Shown: positions 23,811 to 35,684 of the stretch, piece after piece
How the letters are laid out: each line of letters begins with the position of its first letter
Position numbering within the stretch: the first letter of the stretch is position 1
NCBI GenBank assembly: GCA_958299035.1
Contig: CATQJL010000001.1
Location: 83,267,071-83,331,070, forward strand
DNA length: 64,000 nucleotides
Source of the DNA: Cylicocyclus nassatus
Taxonomy: Eukaryota; Nematoda; Chromadorea; Rhabditida; Strongylidae
Direction: 5' to 3'
Translations under genes and position numbers: made by a program
The notes under the pieces: model-generated
Database searches by the model: none
What the model was told of the DNA's origin: nothing
The model's input: only the letters and a program-made list of their open reading frames with translations

Positions 23811-25933
23811 AGCAGTAAATAGGGTAGATAATATGAGGCTAGGTTAAGGCACAGATATTCTCATAGTGTCAACTTTAGCACAAATTATTCTCCCATTTTG
23901 GTCGTTGTGCGCTCACACCATCAAGAAAACGAACGTATCAGATCTTTGGAAGATTACAAAATGGCTGCTTGTGTGAACAATTTTGTGCAACTATCCAAGA
24001 ATAACTATCCATGCAAAGCAGCTCTTTTCCTCACACTCCAGTTGAAGCTCTCTCAAAGTTCCTCTTGAAGACTTCTGCATGCTCTTGAAACTTGGTTTTC
24101 CTCCACTTTTATGGAAGTTTTCTTTAAAAGTAGTAGTTGCATCTGAACTACTATGACAGTAACGCAAATTTTAATCAAGTCGTGTACGATGTTCAGACAA
24201 CAGGGGTAGAGACGATGTTTAACCGAGTTTCTAGAGTAGCTTGATAGAATTTTCTTGCAACAAAAGCATCGGCTTGGAGCTCCACCAAATCTTTTATATT
24301 TCATAAAGATCATCCTGAAGTCGTTCACAAATGTTCTCTGAGCCAGGTTTTCAGATGTTTTGGAAATCGCTGCAAAATAGGATATCTACAATGCAAAGAC
24401 CCTTGTGAATATATTTCACTTTCTTCCCTAGACTCTTACCATTTCTGGCTTATGTAACAAATTCGTCTCTTTTAGAAACATTTTGAAAAGCCCTTCAAGT
24501 CCAATGTCTTAAAAAGTTGGTATAAGATTTGTACAAATAACGAACCTTTGTAAAAACTTTGCAAAGAAATGACTCGTTTTCGTTCCAGTATTTTGACAAA
24601 TTGCGAAAGTATTGTCAGATCCAATCCATTATAGAATAAAGTTGAATAAACATTGCAACTTGTGTCCAAACAGAATTTTTTCCTCCTTCCAGCTGCTGTA
24701 ACCGCAATGTGATTCATTGCGAGAGTGCTGAGATAATCGTTGGAATTTACAGCCCTTGATTTTTACCATGTTTTTCGCTAATTTTCAAAATTTTTATGTG
24801 AGACTTTAGGAGACGGTTTGATAGCAGGCCACTTTTTGCCATCTGAACCAATTTTTTGCAGCCATACGGCTTGTGTTTCAGAATTCCTAAAATTAAATTT
24901 ATAGAGCAACATAATTTCACGCGGCGTACTTTAAGCTCGTAAAACACGAAGTGGTAAGCAGTTCAAGTATCACGTATGTTCTCCTTTTTCTAGTAGTTGT
25001 CTTTTCATATCATGACGAGACAAGCGAAAACAAAACGACAATTTCCCAATTTCACTGGTGCACACTGGTATCCTAAGTTTCGAAATCTTCACAATTTGAG
25101 GAGGAAATCATCAATACTTTGTAAGGTTAGCAGTAGCAGTAATGTGTTAAGACCTTTATTCCGAAGATTTAGCAGTGTTTGTTGCAACAGGTTATGCGAG
25201 TTTTGCAAACTCGAGACTTTTGGGAAGTTATTTAGCAAAATTCCAAGGAGCTTAGAAAAGAGGAAAAATTTTTTAGCTGGCAAAGGCTTTGCTCTAGCTG
25301 GTTATTGAAACTTTCCCAAAAGTTTCAGACAAAAAATTCGAAAAGTAGCGAAAGCTGGACCTTTTGAACAAAGTGTTGTACATCCCAGCGATAATCAGAG
25401 CACTCTCTTGACAAATCACACGATTAATACAGCAACTGGTAAGAGGAAGAAATTCTGTATTAAATACATTTCGAAGCGTTTGTTTATCTCTATAAACAGT
25501 CCCAACTGCAAATCACAAGCATCCAAAACCGCCGACCTGACGAAGTGCCAAGTGTCTCATTGCGTAAACAAATTGACCGCAGCATCAAAACGGCTCCAAA
25601 AATAGTCATGCTGAACCGCGTAAACAATCTCAGGCGCCATTTCTGACACAGTGCCAAGTGCCCCACTACGTAAACAAACGTATCGTCAGCGTCAGAACCA
25701 CCGGCAGAGCAGCAGTCGACAGAGTGTGAACCCAAATGCACCCAGAAAACTCTCACTCCCTGCCTTGCATTCATACCTAACCGCTCATTGATGAGTACGT
25801 TTTTTTTGGCGTGATAGCCGGGCACGCCTCTCATGCAACCCGACCACCTCCGCGCTCTCCCTACTCACTTGTCTAGGAAGGTGTGGCTAATAATCTGGAA
25901 ATTGCACTCTTACCATTCGTTAATATATACTGA
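23811..25933. other. Right part of the intronic insertion, with a diverged inverted repeat
   Basis: After the last array units the sequence becomes unique. A diverged inverted repeat pairs about 24640-24830 with about 25300-25470 (for example AGAATTTTTTCCTCCTTCCAGCTGCTG against CAGCAACTGGTAAGAGGAAGAAATTCTG, and GAGAGTGCTGAGATAATC against GATAATCAGAGCACTCTC). A second diverged repeat is direct: AGTGCCAAGTG...GTAAACAAA near 25545 and 25650. I see no gene. Confidence 0.45.
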
Positions 25934-25977
25934 TTTCAGCTGTCCAAGTGCATTATCCACTTCCAAAGTTTTTGCAG

Positions 25978-26061
25978 CTCGATGGCACATTCTGCGAGGT
26001 GCAATGGGAAAAGTGGGTAACTCATCTTCCACAATCTGCGTTGCGTCTGGTGAAAAAGTAG
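25978..26061 (+). CDS. Last exon of KCTD-like gene B
   Basis: Preceded by a TTTTTGCAG acceptor; 84 nt in phase 0, ending in TAG. It encodes LDGTFCEVQWEKW then VTHLPQSALRLVKK, almost the same as the last exon of gene F (59198-59281). It lies 14 kb from the rest of B, so it would be missed without the F comparison. Confidence 0.75.
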   Translation, partial: LDGTFCEVQWEKWVTHLPQSALRLVKK

Positions 26062-28221
26062 CTTGCGCAGAAGAATCTTCTCTTCTTGTTTTTACTACAG
26101 AGTTGTAACAGGCTTATAAGTGGGGTTATAGTTTCTTTTGCTATCGAGCTTTGTTTGATCTGTTTTACGTTGATGTACCAAAAGTCTTGAAAATGAATCT
26201 GGTTTTCTATATGCTCTGTTACTCTCTCATAAATTGGTTCAACAATTTAATAATTTGCAGTATGTGTATAGACTTGGAATGAATGAATCTCTACAAGAAG
26301 GGACAAGTATCGTGTAACCTTAACATCGTCCTTAGTGGCAGAACAGAAAGCTATTTCTGTGTTTGCACATCTCATCAACAACGCGGCCATTTCAACTATT
26401 CCAATAGCTTGAAAATTGCAGATGATTGTTTTTAATGTTCATAAGCCACAATAGTCCGTAACCTCCTTTCAAATTATTTTCTAGACAGTGAAGCTTCGAG
26501 AGTTTTGATGACCAGTTGGTGTTCTATTGATGTACATATCCAGCAAATTCTTTTTATTTGGCCATAAACCGTCATATCATTTGCGCTTCCGGCTGGGATT
26601 TTGCATTGTTCAGGGTTCCCAGACAATCCAAGAAACTCTCATTGGACGAAAAATAGTTGCAGCACTCATACAGGGCTTTTTTCACAATCGCAGAAGTTCA
26701 ACATCGAAAATAGGTCCTTCCGCAGAAAGCTTGGTTGACTCAGGGGCCGGATCTAGCCTAGGTCCGATCTGGTCATAGCTGCGCCTCATACCACTACCAG
26801 CTGCGCAGCTTTGCGCACTCAAATAAAAAGAACTGAGAAAAGAAAAACAGAAGCAGAGTTCCGTCAGCGGTCTAGACCTGTACATGGACATGCTTAGGTA
26901 GATCTGGCTACCCGCATCATGCGGATATTTATTGTATACTTTGATCAATCATTACCTAATCCCAGTGTGCAGCTCAAGCAGTCTTAAGAAGCCATTGCCT
27001 ACTCCGATCACAGAATTCATTTGTGGTCTGAAACCTAACACTGGAACCTCGCCGAGCTAGCGTACTTGGGACGGACCAAATAAGATCATCTTTTATTCAT
27101 CTTTTAAAGCATCAAGAACATTTTTGTGTGTACAAATGCGGTACGCTATTTGGTCCGCCCGGAAAGGGGACGATCTGGGTTAGAGTCAAATCTCCAGTGA
27201 ACAAATCTGTGCTGCGTAGGTAACGACTCACTTTCCCCATTCTCCTCATAACAGCCCAGGAATTTGCACCTTCCCAGTCACTGGCTCCGATCAAGTCGGA
27301 AAGTTTCCAAAAAAAAAACCAGAAAACCACAAAAATATACTTAATGTTTCGCAAGTTTCCTCTGCATCTATTCTTCGTTTTCTCCAAACGACATCTGTCT
27401 GTGTTCTCAGCCAGAACCACTTTCTTAAGCAGAACAAAACAAGGACTCTTTCGAACCTCCTCAAATGCACCATTTGGGTCTCCGTAAAATCTGATTCATC
27501 CCATACGCTTCGTAAACAGGAGCAGCCAAACCCGAAGGAATTAAGGAATGGATTGTGTATGTCGTTATATAACTCAACCATAGTTATGCCTTATTTCTTC
27601 GGAGTCAATGGTTTCCACCCATGAACCGGAAAAGGGCACATTTTTTCATAGAAAAAAATTAGCGCATAAGCGCATTCCACATTCGTCATCTGCAAGGTGT
27701 TTTGCCTACAAAACACCTTGCAGATGACGAATGTGGAATGCGCTTATCTGATGAGAAATGCAGAAACATTTCGCAAATTTACACCCGATATTGGTGCTTA
27801 ATTGATTCACGAATGATAAAATAACATTTTAGTCTTAGCCAAGACTTTGCATGATCGGCTATCTGCTCCAATCAACAGGATTTCGCTTCAAGCTCTCCTT
27901 AAAAACTCCCAGTATCCTCAAAAACTTTTAGTTTTTTTGTCGGCAGATATGTATGAAAAAAAATTGGGTGATAAATGCGCTTTCTAAACAATGCTCTACT
28001 TCAGCCTTTTTGTTTATTGTTACTGTTTATTGTTACATCCTGCCCTACTAATATGATAGCCAAACCGCGCTTGTTTAGCCAACCGTATCCGCTCGGATAT
28101 AGTCAGATTTGCCTGTACATTGCCTTTCAAATTTTCTTGCGAACAGCGCTTCGAGTCAAACCGTCTGCTTCTGCCTCTTACTTTTTATATCATTTGCTCG
28201 CAAAATAGCAACGCAGCTTTC
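26062..28221 (+). repeat. Downstream block of gene B, duplicated downstream of gene F
   Basis: Collinear in pieces with 59282-61774 and 63729-64000. Shared landmarks are a CAGCTGCGCAGCTTTGCGC stretch, the GGACGATCTGGGTTAGAGTC stretch, a perfect hairpin (27666-27747) and the AATGCTCTACTTCAGCC stretch before the first exon of gene C. The short frames in it are not conserved between the copies, so I call no gene. The F copy has about 0.8 kb extra near 59860-60660. The TTAA at 27899-27902 is the empty site of the element at 61775-63728. Confidence 0.7.
27666..27747 (+). other. Perfect 39-bp hairpin (B side)
   Basis: Arms 27666-27704 and 27709-27747 pair at 39 of 39 positions around a 4-nt loop (CCTA). 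The same hairpin occurs in the F-side duplicate with two mismatches. It could be a cruciform, a small foldback remnant or a source of small RNA. Confidence 0.7.
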
Positions 28222-28429
28222 ATGACTCATTCGTCTGCTATCGGCAGTAGCAGCTGGCACAGAGAGGTAAGTGTAAGTTCAATGTGCAGTTTTATGTATA
28301 ATCAAATCCGTAGAAATTAGTTATTGATTACACTTCCCTTACAACTAAATTCATGCAGTAAAAAGTGAAAACAGCCATTACGATCTTCCAGGAATAAACT
28401 GCGATCCTGTAACATCTGTTTATTTCAAA

Positions 28430-29320
28430 TTCTACCACGATGGGCCAATTTTTTGATTACTTCCATTTCGGACCACATCCTTTTCGCTCTACCAAACTTA
28501 CAACCCATGTGTACCCTGTGTTTCACTGGAATTGGCGGCTGGAGGGCGTGGCTTCGATCGATTAGAGAGCACGTAAGCGTGGAAGAGCAGATTTGCATCT
28601 CCATGCGTACGTGCTCTCCAACACCAAAGCCCCACCCTCCAGTAGCCAACTCCAATGAAACGGAATGTAAGTTGTGTGGCCCGCAATGGTAATATTTTTG
28701 GATGAACCTCAGAACAAGTGATCGGAAATTTGCTTAGATGGCCTATCAAGGCGCTGATTATAGAATGTACATTTACATTTGGCATCATCTGTAAGGCTGC
28801 TGTGGTCATTCTGTTCGCAGCGTCATGGACTTTCATAGAAATTGCATTGCATAGGCTGTTCCATTGTTCAGCAATGTTTTATAGTGAGACTACGATAACA
28901 GAAACAAAGAAATTCACAAAAATCAAAAAAACTATCATATTCCTTATCAGAAGCTTCCCAAAACGAAGGACGCAAAAAAGATCCAGTCAATAAATTCAGT
29001 GTTTCTAGGCTAGCTTGAGTCTCTTGCCCACTTCGTGTTTTTTGTATATGCTCTTGTGCTTCAACTAACAGTATCATTCTCTAACTAAGGTATATATACG
29101 TACCTTATCATTACTGTATCCTGCGTATGAACCACGTTAGCCAGAGTTTCGACCGGGTGTCCTCGTTATTGTCATTTGCCGAAATTCCGTGGAAGTCCAT
29201 CGTTAACTGGGATACTTCAAGCTTCCAAAAAAGGCTTATCCGTGGGTAACATTGTCCAAAATGACAAGAGACGTGCGACCCACCGACGAGATATATTGTC
29301 GTGAATTTATTATACATTGC
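28430..29320 (+). repeat. Dispersed repeat shared with 54730-55530
   Basis: Matches begin at TTTTT(T/C)GATTACT(T/G)CC and run through AAGGCGCTGATTAT and ATTTGGCATCAT or TTTGGCATTATT. They resume at CGACCCACCG...TATTGTCGTGAAT near 29280 and 55505. This copy carries an inserted inverted segment at about 28515-28665 (ACTGGAATTGGCGGCTGGAG against CTCCAGTAGCCAACTCCAAT). No gene is recognised. Confidence 0.5.
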
Positions 29321-29529
29321 CTTCCATATTGACAGAAAGTGCCATATGATTTGCTAGGTAACGATTGTTTGGCTTTGACCTTACAATCAAGATTTTTGCA
29401 TCGCTTTTCCCTCCAATAAACCATACAATGGCTATGTTTGGGAAATCTCCTATCGAGAAAGCGTTATAATATTATCTTTCTCTTGCCTGAATCATCCTTG
29501 TTTGCTGTCAGAACAGCTATACAGACTCA

Positions 29530-30058
29530 GACAATCGACGGGACCCCTCCGCCGGACCCTCGGAAACTGCCAGAGTCGCGCCGGACCCAGTTGACCAATG
29601 AGAGAAGGGCAAATGGGCGGTCCATCGCGGTGGCATCACTGGCAGGCAAATGGGAGGCTTCTCCGGCCCTGCTGCAAAGGTCCGCCATTTCTCCGGCGCG
29701 ACTCTGCCAGATTTGACGGACTCCGCGCCGCAGAGATTTGCGCGGCGCGTGTCCGCCAAATTTGGAAGAGCCGCGCCGGAGAAAATGGGAGGGGTCCGGA
29801 GCAGAAATGGGAGGCCTCCGGAGCAGAAAATGGGAGGTATCCGGAGCAGAAAATGGGGGGTATCCGGAGCAGAAAATGGGGGGTATCCGGAGCAGAAGAT
29901 GGGAGGTCTCCGGAGCAGAAAATGGGAGGTATCCGGAGCAGAAATGGGAGGTCTCCGCCGGAGAAATGGGAGGGCTCCGCCGGACAAATGGGAGACCCAC
30001 CGCTGGGGATACGCCGCGACCCTGCCATTTCTCCGGCGGAGGGGTCCTATCCGCTGTC
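29530..30058. mobile_element. TIR element with an internal 21-24-bp minisatellite
   Basis: The ends CAGACAATCGACGGGACCCC and its partner (GGGGTCCTATCCGCTGTCTG) are inverted and continue as CTCCGCCGG. Inside, 29770-29990 is a short array of the unit TCCGGAGCAGAAAATGGGAG, partly GC-rich. All reading directions stay open through it, which produces several spurious frames. It lies between exons 1 and 3 of gene C. Confidence 0.6.
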
Positions 30059-30650
30059 TGAGGAGTATTTGCCTTCTCGAAAAAAAAAATTAGCGTATTT
30101 ACCTTACCATCAAAAATGGACTGAGAACCCTAATTTGCAGCTCAATATTCTGAGCAGCTGCCGCGATGCCTCGTGTTCTAAATGACAATCAGCCAATAGT
30201 AGTATTACTGCATAGAAGTTATCTTTAAACTTTTCGTTTACATCTAAAAGAAACTAGCGTGCATATGTGCGTATGCACATGGTGTCAGCGTGCTGGTCAC
30301 CCCTTTCACTGCATCTAAGAGGTTATCCTAGTGTACTTAGAGCCACAGTGAACCAATTTTGGCCACATAATGCCCATTAAATTTTTAACTTGCAGCATTT
30401 CGCAAGATGGAGGCAAGGGGTAGATGTCGCTTGGGAAATTTGTACAGGGAACCCTTTTGCAAGCGAGATTTCGCGCTAAGACCTGCTAAAAATGCTGTCG
30501 CTCTTTTTTTTCTTCTTTTTTTCACCTTTTTTTTCTCTCTTTTTCCTCTTTTTTTCTCTCTTTTTCGCTCTTTCTCTCTTTTCTCTTTTTCGCTCTCTTT
30601 CTCCTTTTTGAACCTTCCAGTCTTTCAGCATAGTAAATCATCCTTTCAAG
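30059..30650. other. Spacer with a polypyrimidine tract
   Basis: 30502-30620 is almost pure pyrimidine (CTTTTTC-type) and ends just before the CTTTCAAG acceptor of C exon 3. The VNVGG exon would be expected here but is not present. Confidence 0.6.
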
Positions 30651-31073
30651 GTGCTTTCCACCTTGGTCGCGGATCGATGGCACAATCAAGGGGAATTGTT
30701 TGTGGATCGGGATCCAATTCACTTCGGAAAAGTATAATGCAAAATTTTTCCTTTGAGAAATCCAACCGTTATTTATTTCAGATACTGAACTACTTGAGAG
30801 ATGGGGGAAACTTGGTTCCTCCTGCAAATCCAGAAGATCGAGAAAGCCTACGAAAGGAAGCCGAGGTGAGGCTTGAAAGCATTGGAGCATCTATAGGCAA
30901 AATTGCAGTTTTATAATCTGCCTGAGCTTGCCAAGTTGTGCCTGCCTGGTTTGCATGTAAACGACTTGGTGAATTGGAAGCAAGCGGCAATTATAGCATA
31001 TTGGCCATGTTGTGGCAGGTGAATATTGCCGGTATGTCAAAGCTATTTAGAGATGAAGGCGGCCGACCATGTG

Positions 31074-31286
31074 CAGTCGAGTAGATTCTCCGTATAATAT
31101 AGTGTGCTTGCACTGAACGTGAAATACGGCAAAATTTGCGCGTGAACAACTAGCTGCGCCTGTGACGCCGACCAATTGCGCGCGCAAAAGACTGGCATTG
31201 CTGGCGCTTCTTGTTCACGCGCAAATTTTACCGCATTTCACGCTCAGTGCAAGCACACTATATTAAGCGGAAAATCTATTCGACTG
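31074..31286. mobile_element. 213-bp MITE with 76-bp inverted arms
   Basis: The left arm starting CAGTCGAGTAGATTCTCCG pairs with the right arm ending CGGAAAATCTATTCGACTG; both contain ATATAGTGTGCTTGCACTGA and TTTGCGCGTGAACAA. It lies just after the donor of C exon 5. Confidence 0.75.
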
Positions 31287-31398
31287 TAGCCGAGATCTGC
31301 GCAGGCGTGCGAGCTTCAATTATGAAGTGTGTTCAACATGCCGTTCGCAGCCGCTTTGCACAATGAACCGAACGCCATCGTCAGGATCAGCTTTCATT

Positions 31399-32467
31399 AG
31401 GGCTCGGCACAGGTGGCTTAAAGCAAGGTGGATTCGTTTTTGAGAAAAGGGATTTCGGTACTATTCCAGTATACCGACCCCAAAAATTAAAAATCTCGGA
31501 TTTCGCTCAAACTCGGTATAGGGGGGTTATTCGATCCGCTGATGCCGAATATCATATCGATTCCGTGCGATAGCGCCATTTTCCGGGGGTTACGGTGGGT
31601 ATACGGTAGGGGGTCAAAATCACAAAATTCTCTGAAACTCGGTAAGAGGGGGTTATCCGACATGCTGAACACGAATACGATATTCATTCGTTATGGTAGC
31701 ACCTCATTCCGGGGTTACGGTGGGTATACTGTAGGAGGGTCTAATTCACTGCTTTCCACACCCACCTCTGCGCGCGATACACCCTGCGGCGGCTTTTGCC
31801 TAAGCAAAGCAGGGGGAGGAAATTTCCGACGTGTGACTGAGATTTCAAGCCCTGAATCTCGATCTAGCGGTGGTATTGGTATTGTATACCCAACGTAACG
31901 TCGGAATGAGGCACTATCGTAACTAATAAACATCATAATCGTGAACAGCAAGTCAAATAACCCTCCTACACGAAGTTTCAGCGGATATCGTGATTTTGAC
32001 CCCTTACCGTATACCCACCATAACCCCGGAATGAGGAGCTACCGTAACGAATGAATATCGTATTCTTGTTCAGCATGTCGGATAACCCCCTCTTACCGAG
32101 TTTCAGAGAATTTTGTGATTTTGACCCCCTACCGTATACCCACCGTAACCCCCGGAAATGGCGCTATTCCACGGAATCGATAAGATATTTGGCATCAGCG
32201 GATCGAATAACCCCCCTATACCGAGTTTGAGCGAAATCCGAGATTTTTAATTTTTGGGGTCGGTATCCTGGAATAGCGCCGGGATTTCTTTTTTTTGGTC
32301 GAAAAGACACAAAATTTGCGAAGTTTTCTAGTCGACGTTTCGTTTTTTGATAATTTTGTAGAGATTATGATCCTAGGGGTCAAAGAGGACCTCGTAAAAA
32401 TTCGCAAAAGTTAAGGGAAGGCTTCGTTTTTCTTGCATTTTCAACTAGCCACCTCGTGCCGAACCCT
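31399..32467. mobile_element. Foldback TIR element, AGGGCTCGGCAC family
   Basis: The ends AGGGCTCGGCACAGGTGGCT and AGCCACCTCGTGCCGAACCCT are inverted. The arms 31440-31740 and 31965-32280 pair, sharing GGTTATTCGATCCGCTGATGCC and GGGTATACGGTAGGGGGTCA. Each arm is itself built of two ~140-bp modules carrying a GGTGGGTATAC(G/T)GTAGG word. No coding capacity is recognised. Its termini match the element at 5909-6616. Confidence 0.75.
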
Positions 32468-32746
32468 GGCTTTTATTCCACCCACATTGTAACACCCACA
32501 AAATGCAAATTGTAGATTTCGCGAGTTGCGTCAAGGGCTTAATTGCGCGCTGATCACGGAGGTCACATATTTTGCGCGATAATACAGAAGATCACATTAG
32601 TTTGCACAGTAATTCATCTTTGGAGGTACAGTAGACTTACGGTAGGGGGTCACACGAGAGACTTCTTCCTAGGAGGGCTATTCGGCACGCTGAACATATA
32701 TTTCAAATTCAATTCTCATGGCAGCGTTTTTTTCTCGGGTTACGGA

Positions 32747-33916
32747 GAGATCCGGTAAGCGGCAAACGTTGAGGGGCTCGTTGGCCGTGTAGCGCGCCAG
32801 CGCAACCTTCAGCCATAAGTGGCACATTGTCTACTTTCGTCGAGGGACAATGTGTTTGGCGCTTTCCGACCAATGCTAACACTTATGTCATGTAAAAGCT
32901 AGGATGGCTACATCACTAGCTTTCACCGGCGGTTCCACCTGTCTTCTGACCTTGATATCCATCTCTGGGCATTCTACAAATAGTGTGAACATCATGTACC
33001 ATGCTATTCTTGACTTTGTCCAGTATGAGAGTGCACAAGTTTTTTTTTGTTTTATAGGTCTTATAGGTCTCATATCGATCATATTCTCGATATGCATGAC
33101 TCTCTAACTGAAATCCAACTTGTAAAACAAAAGAGCCTTCCCTTAAAATATATATTCGACCTGTAGTGCTGAGAAGAGAAGTGCTTAAGCAAAGCAGGTA
33201 AAGTGACTGACAAGGAAAGAGCCTATGACAAAAATGGAACATTGTCCGCATTGCATCGTTTAGCAGCCAAGATAGCTGGAGAACTCTCGTTCAGGGAATG
33301 TTGTGCATGTCGCGAGTGGTTAAAATAACTCATTACTTGGATGAAGTTGATCATCACCAGAGCGCGCAGTTCAGAAACTATGCTTTGGATAGTACCGACT
33401 TTTCGAAGCACAGGTTGATCTACCCCAACCCTTGCTTAGTTGCTCTGCAGTCTTCTTAGCGGTATTCATCAGAGATCAGAATGGAAGAAATGACCGACGA
33501 GACCGGTACTCACGATGTGTGTTGAACCTAGTAGTTTAACCGAGTTCTGTAACTGTAGAAATGTCACCAAGCTGAATTGGAACCCAGTCGATTCGCAAAC
33601 CCAAAAGTCAAAACTACTGGATCGCTGATGACACAGGGTTCGGATGGTTAAAGGGCACTGCTTTGGTGACACAAAAAGTCTATACTAATAAAGTGCGCTA
33701 TTTTATGAGTAGATCAGACTAGTCAATGTACAGAACAATGCTGGAATGGAAAGAACTAGATTAAGTACACACACTCGTGGCTAAAGTAATTTATGATATC
33801 GTGTTAAAAATAATTCACAAGAAAGGAGCAAAAACTGTTGACTGTCAGTTGCGGCTGAGGGGCTAGCGTGCTCCACGGCTAACGAGCCCCTCGGCGTTTG
33901 CCGCCTACCGGATCTC
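32747..33916. mobile_element. 1.2-kb TIR element
   Basis: The left arm GAGATCCGGTAAGCGGCAAA...GAGGGGCTCGTTGGCCGTG pairs with the right arm containing CACGGCTAACGAGCCCCTC...GCGTTTGCCGCCTACCGGATCTC, over about 65 bp. The inside holds short frames on both strands but no recognisable transposase. The exact boundary is uncertain. Confidence 0.6.
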
Positions 33917-34766
33917 GGTTACGGAGGACAACGGTAAATGCTCCAGAATCAAAATCTGCTCAAAACTTTGCTTAAAGGGGTCTTAAGATGTTGGTTACAA
34001 ATATCATGCTTGCTCACTGACGCCTTATTATGGAGTGACGGTGATTTGCTAGTTTGCAAGTCTACGTGAAGATTTTAATGAGCGCAATATTTGTGGTCAG
34101 CATATCGCATAACACTTATAGACCAAATTCTCAGCCAAATTCAAGATTTTATCCCCTACCATAAACACCGTAAATTCAGAAAAGGTTCTAAATTGCCTAG
34201 GGTATGATATCCGTTACAAGCATGTCGAATAACCTCTCTAGACTAAATCCAACTAGATCCGTGACTTTGACCCCCCTACCGTACACCTACCGCAGCCCCA
34301 CCAACAAGGTCTTTTCATACAATTCAGTACGATTGTGATCAGCATGCCAAATAACCCTATGAGCAAATTTTTAGAAAAATCCGATGTTTTGCATTCAAGG
34401 ATTGTGCATTCTGGAGCTAAAGTATTACGAAATGAATAAAATATTCTCATTTAGCGTGCCAAATACCTCTTCTTCCCAGACGAAAATTCTAACAATTCTA
34501 TCCTGTTGATCCTCTGCCGTAGTCCTACCTTAATGCACTAGATGGCATTACTCTGCAAAATGATGTAACATTCGTGGTCAGCCTGTAAAACCTTCCTGAA
34601 CAAAATTCTAGCGAAATCCGATTTTCATTTTTTAGATCATTAATGTGGTGTAGGACCGTTTGTTTCATAGGAGATAGACTGAAACATTCTATCTGGAACG
34701 GCGAGCTGGCTTTGTAAAAGGTTTGGACCGGCGTTAGCGAGCGCTTAGGGTTGTCATTTTGCCATT
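33917..34766. other. Decayed repeat, no gene seen
   Basis: Scattered CCCCCTACCGTA...ACC and TCAGC(A/G)TG(C/T)(C/T)(A/G)AATAACC words resemble the modules of the foldback at 31399-32467, in degraded form. Confidence 0.45.
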
Positions 34767-35395
34767 CTCAGACAATTGCACGGGGAAGTTCGCGGGTGCT
34801 TGCTCGGCCACCAATCATCCATGCCGCGAGCTGCCCGGTATAAACCGATATTGGGCCCGATAAGTGACCGCGGGGCATCCTGTAAGCGCCCGATAGTTGA
34901 CCCGATTAGCATGCTTGTGAGACCTAGGAAGAGTGAAAAAAATTTTGGCTTGTCTTTCATGACAGCGACTGAGTACAAATTGAACAACTTGTCAGCTCTT
35001 CTGTCGACATCATCTACTGTTGTCGATGACAATCAACCGATTGCTGGAGTTTGTTTCGTGAGCATATAAACTCCACTGTCATACAACTTAATCCGAGAAG
35101 CGAATACCATCCCCACAAACACTTAGGGCAGCCCCATCACTGCGGCGTACCTCACGCGGGTTGCGCCTTAAGCTACAACGTGTAAGAAGTGCGGCCTTTG
35201 ATAAGGCCCGCGGCACGCCGAGAGAGGTGATTGGGCCGCGACTCTCCCGGTAAGCTCTTTCCATTTTTGACTTCGGCCGCGGCGTTCCCATTAGAATATA
35301 CATGGGCCGCGGCGCGCGCGGCTGAAATTTTAAGGGCCGCGGCGCGCCATGTAGCACGCTTTGAGGCCGCGAACTTCCCGATGCAATTGTCTGAG
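34767..35395. mobile_element. GC-rich TIR element
   Basis: The left end CTCAGACAATTGCACGGGGA...AGTTCGCGG pairs with the right end CCGCGAACTTCCCGATGCAA...TTGTCTGAG over ~28 bp. The interior is GC-rich with irregularly spaced GGGCCGCGGCGCGC-type words (35200-35370), unlike its AT-rich surroundings. The 97- and 92-codon frames in it are probably chance. Confidence 0.6.
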
Positions 35396-35523
35396 TTAGA
35401 GATCGAAAGGATTAAAATGACACAGACAAATGCGCTTTGTGCGAAATGTACAAACTAATGCCGCGATGCGGCCCAAATCTTTGCGAACAGACTCGCGCAT
35501 CTGAAACTGTTCCGGATGATACA

Positions 35524-35684
35524 GTTGCAATCGGGTGGAGGACTATATGTCGCCGAATTTGGAAGAGTCCACGCGGATTCCCTGCAGGAACGCATGTCCG
35601 CGCATGTGCAAGGGTGCGTAATTGTCGCAAATGACCGCGGGGACCGCCCAATTTCGGCGACATATAGTCCTCTACCCGTTGCAA
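35524..35684. mobile_element. Palindromic MITE
   Basis: Arms with GAGGACTATATGTCGCCGAA at about 35537 and its reverse complement at about 35653, bordered by TTGCAA words on both sides. It sits in a locally GC-rich stretch. Confidence 0.55.

Larger units (their letters stand above)
11829..25933. other. 14.1-kb insertion in the last intron of gene B
   Basis: In gene F the intron starts gtaagttatgta and reaches cttcagctgtcc within a few bases. In B the same left part ends at 11828 and the same right part resumes at about 25934. Everything between is absent from F: the first minisatellite units, a Tc1-like element, the main array and about 2 kb of other DNA. No clear target duplication is visible, so array growth plus several insertions is as likely as a single event. 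Confidence 0.7.
11056..26061 (+). pseudogene. KCTD-like BTB/T1-domain protein, paralogue B (frameshifted, giant last intron)
   Basis: Exons read as 11056-11157, 11209-11289, 11341-11424, 11468-11586, 11650-11816 and 25978-26061 (TAG). The T1 domain is complete: RVQINVGGTIFETYLSTLT, EIFVDRNPKHF, VLDYLRGSKNF, then REEAEFYNLPELAEMC. A CPVC...C cluster follows and the last exon ends THLPQSALRLVKK. Exon 6 is 167 nt, against 160 in sister F. The surplus of seven is two codons plus one base, and the odd base falls in an 11-T run at 11740-11750, so the frame shifts before the YVYLL...VKQHVSS part. One T fewer would keep it open; a sequencing slip cannot be excluded. The last intron is 14,161 nt against 59 nt in F. 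The first exon was not located. The gene could still function if the T run is an error and the large intron is spliced. Confidence 0.62.

Noticed and set aside
29517..30185. Overlapping 107-195-codon frames on both strands rich in Gly, Arg, Pro and Ser
   Set aside because: They follow from the internal minisatellite and GC-rich inverted ends of the element. No domain, and all strands and frames are open together.
34754..35069. Overlapping 92- and 97-codon frames on opposite strands
   Set aside because: They lie inside a TIR element with GC-rich repeats and show no domain or paralogue.
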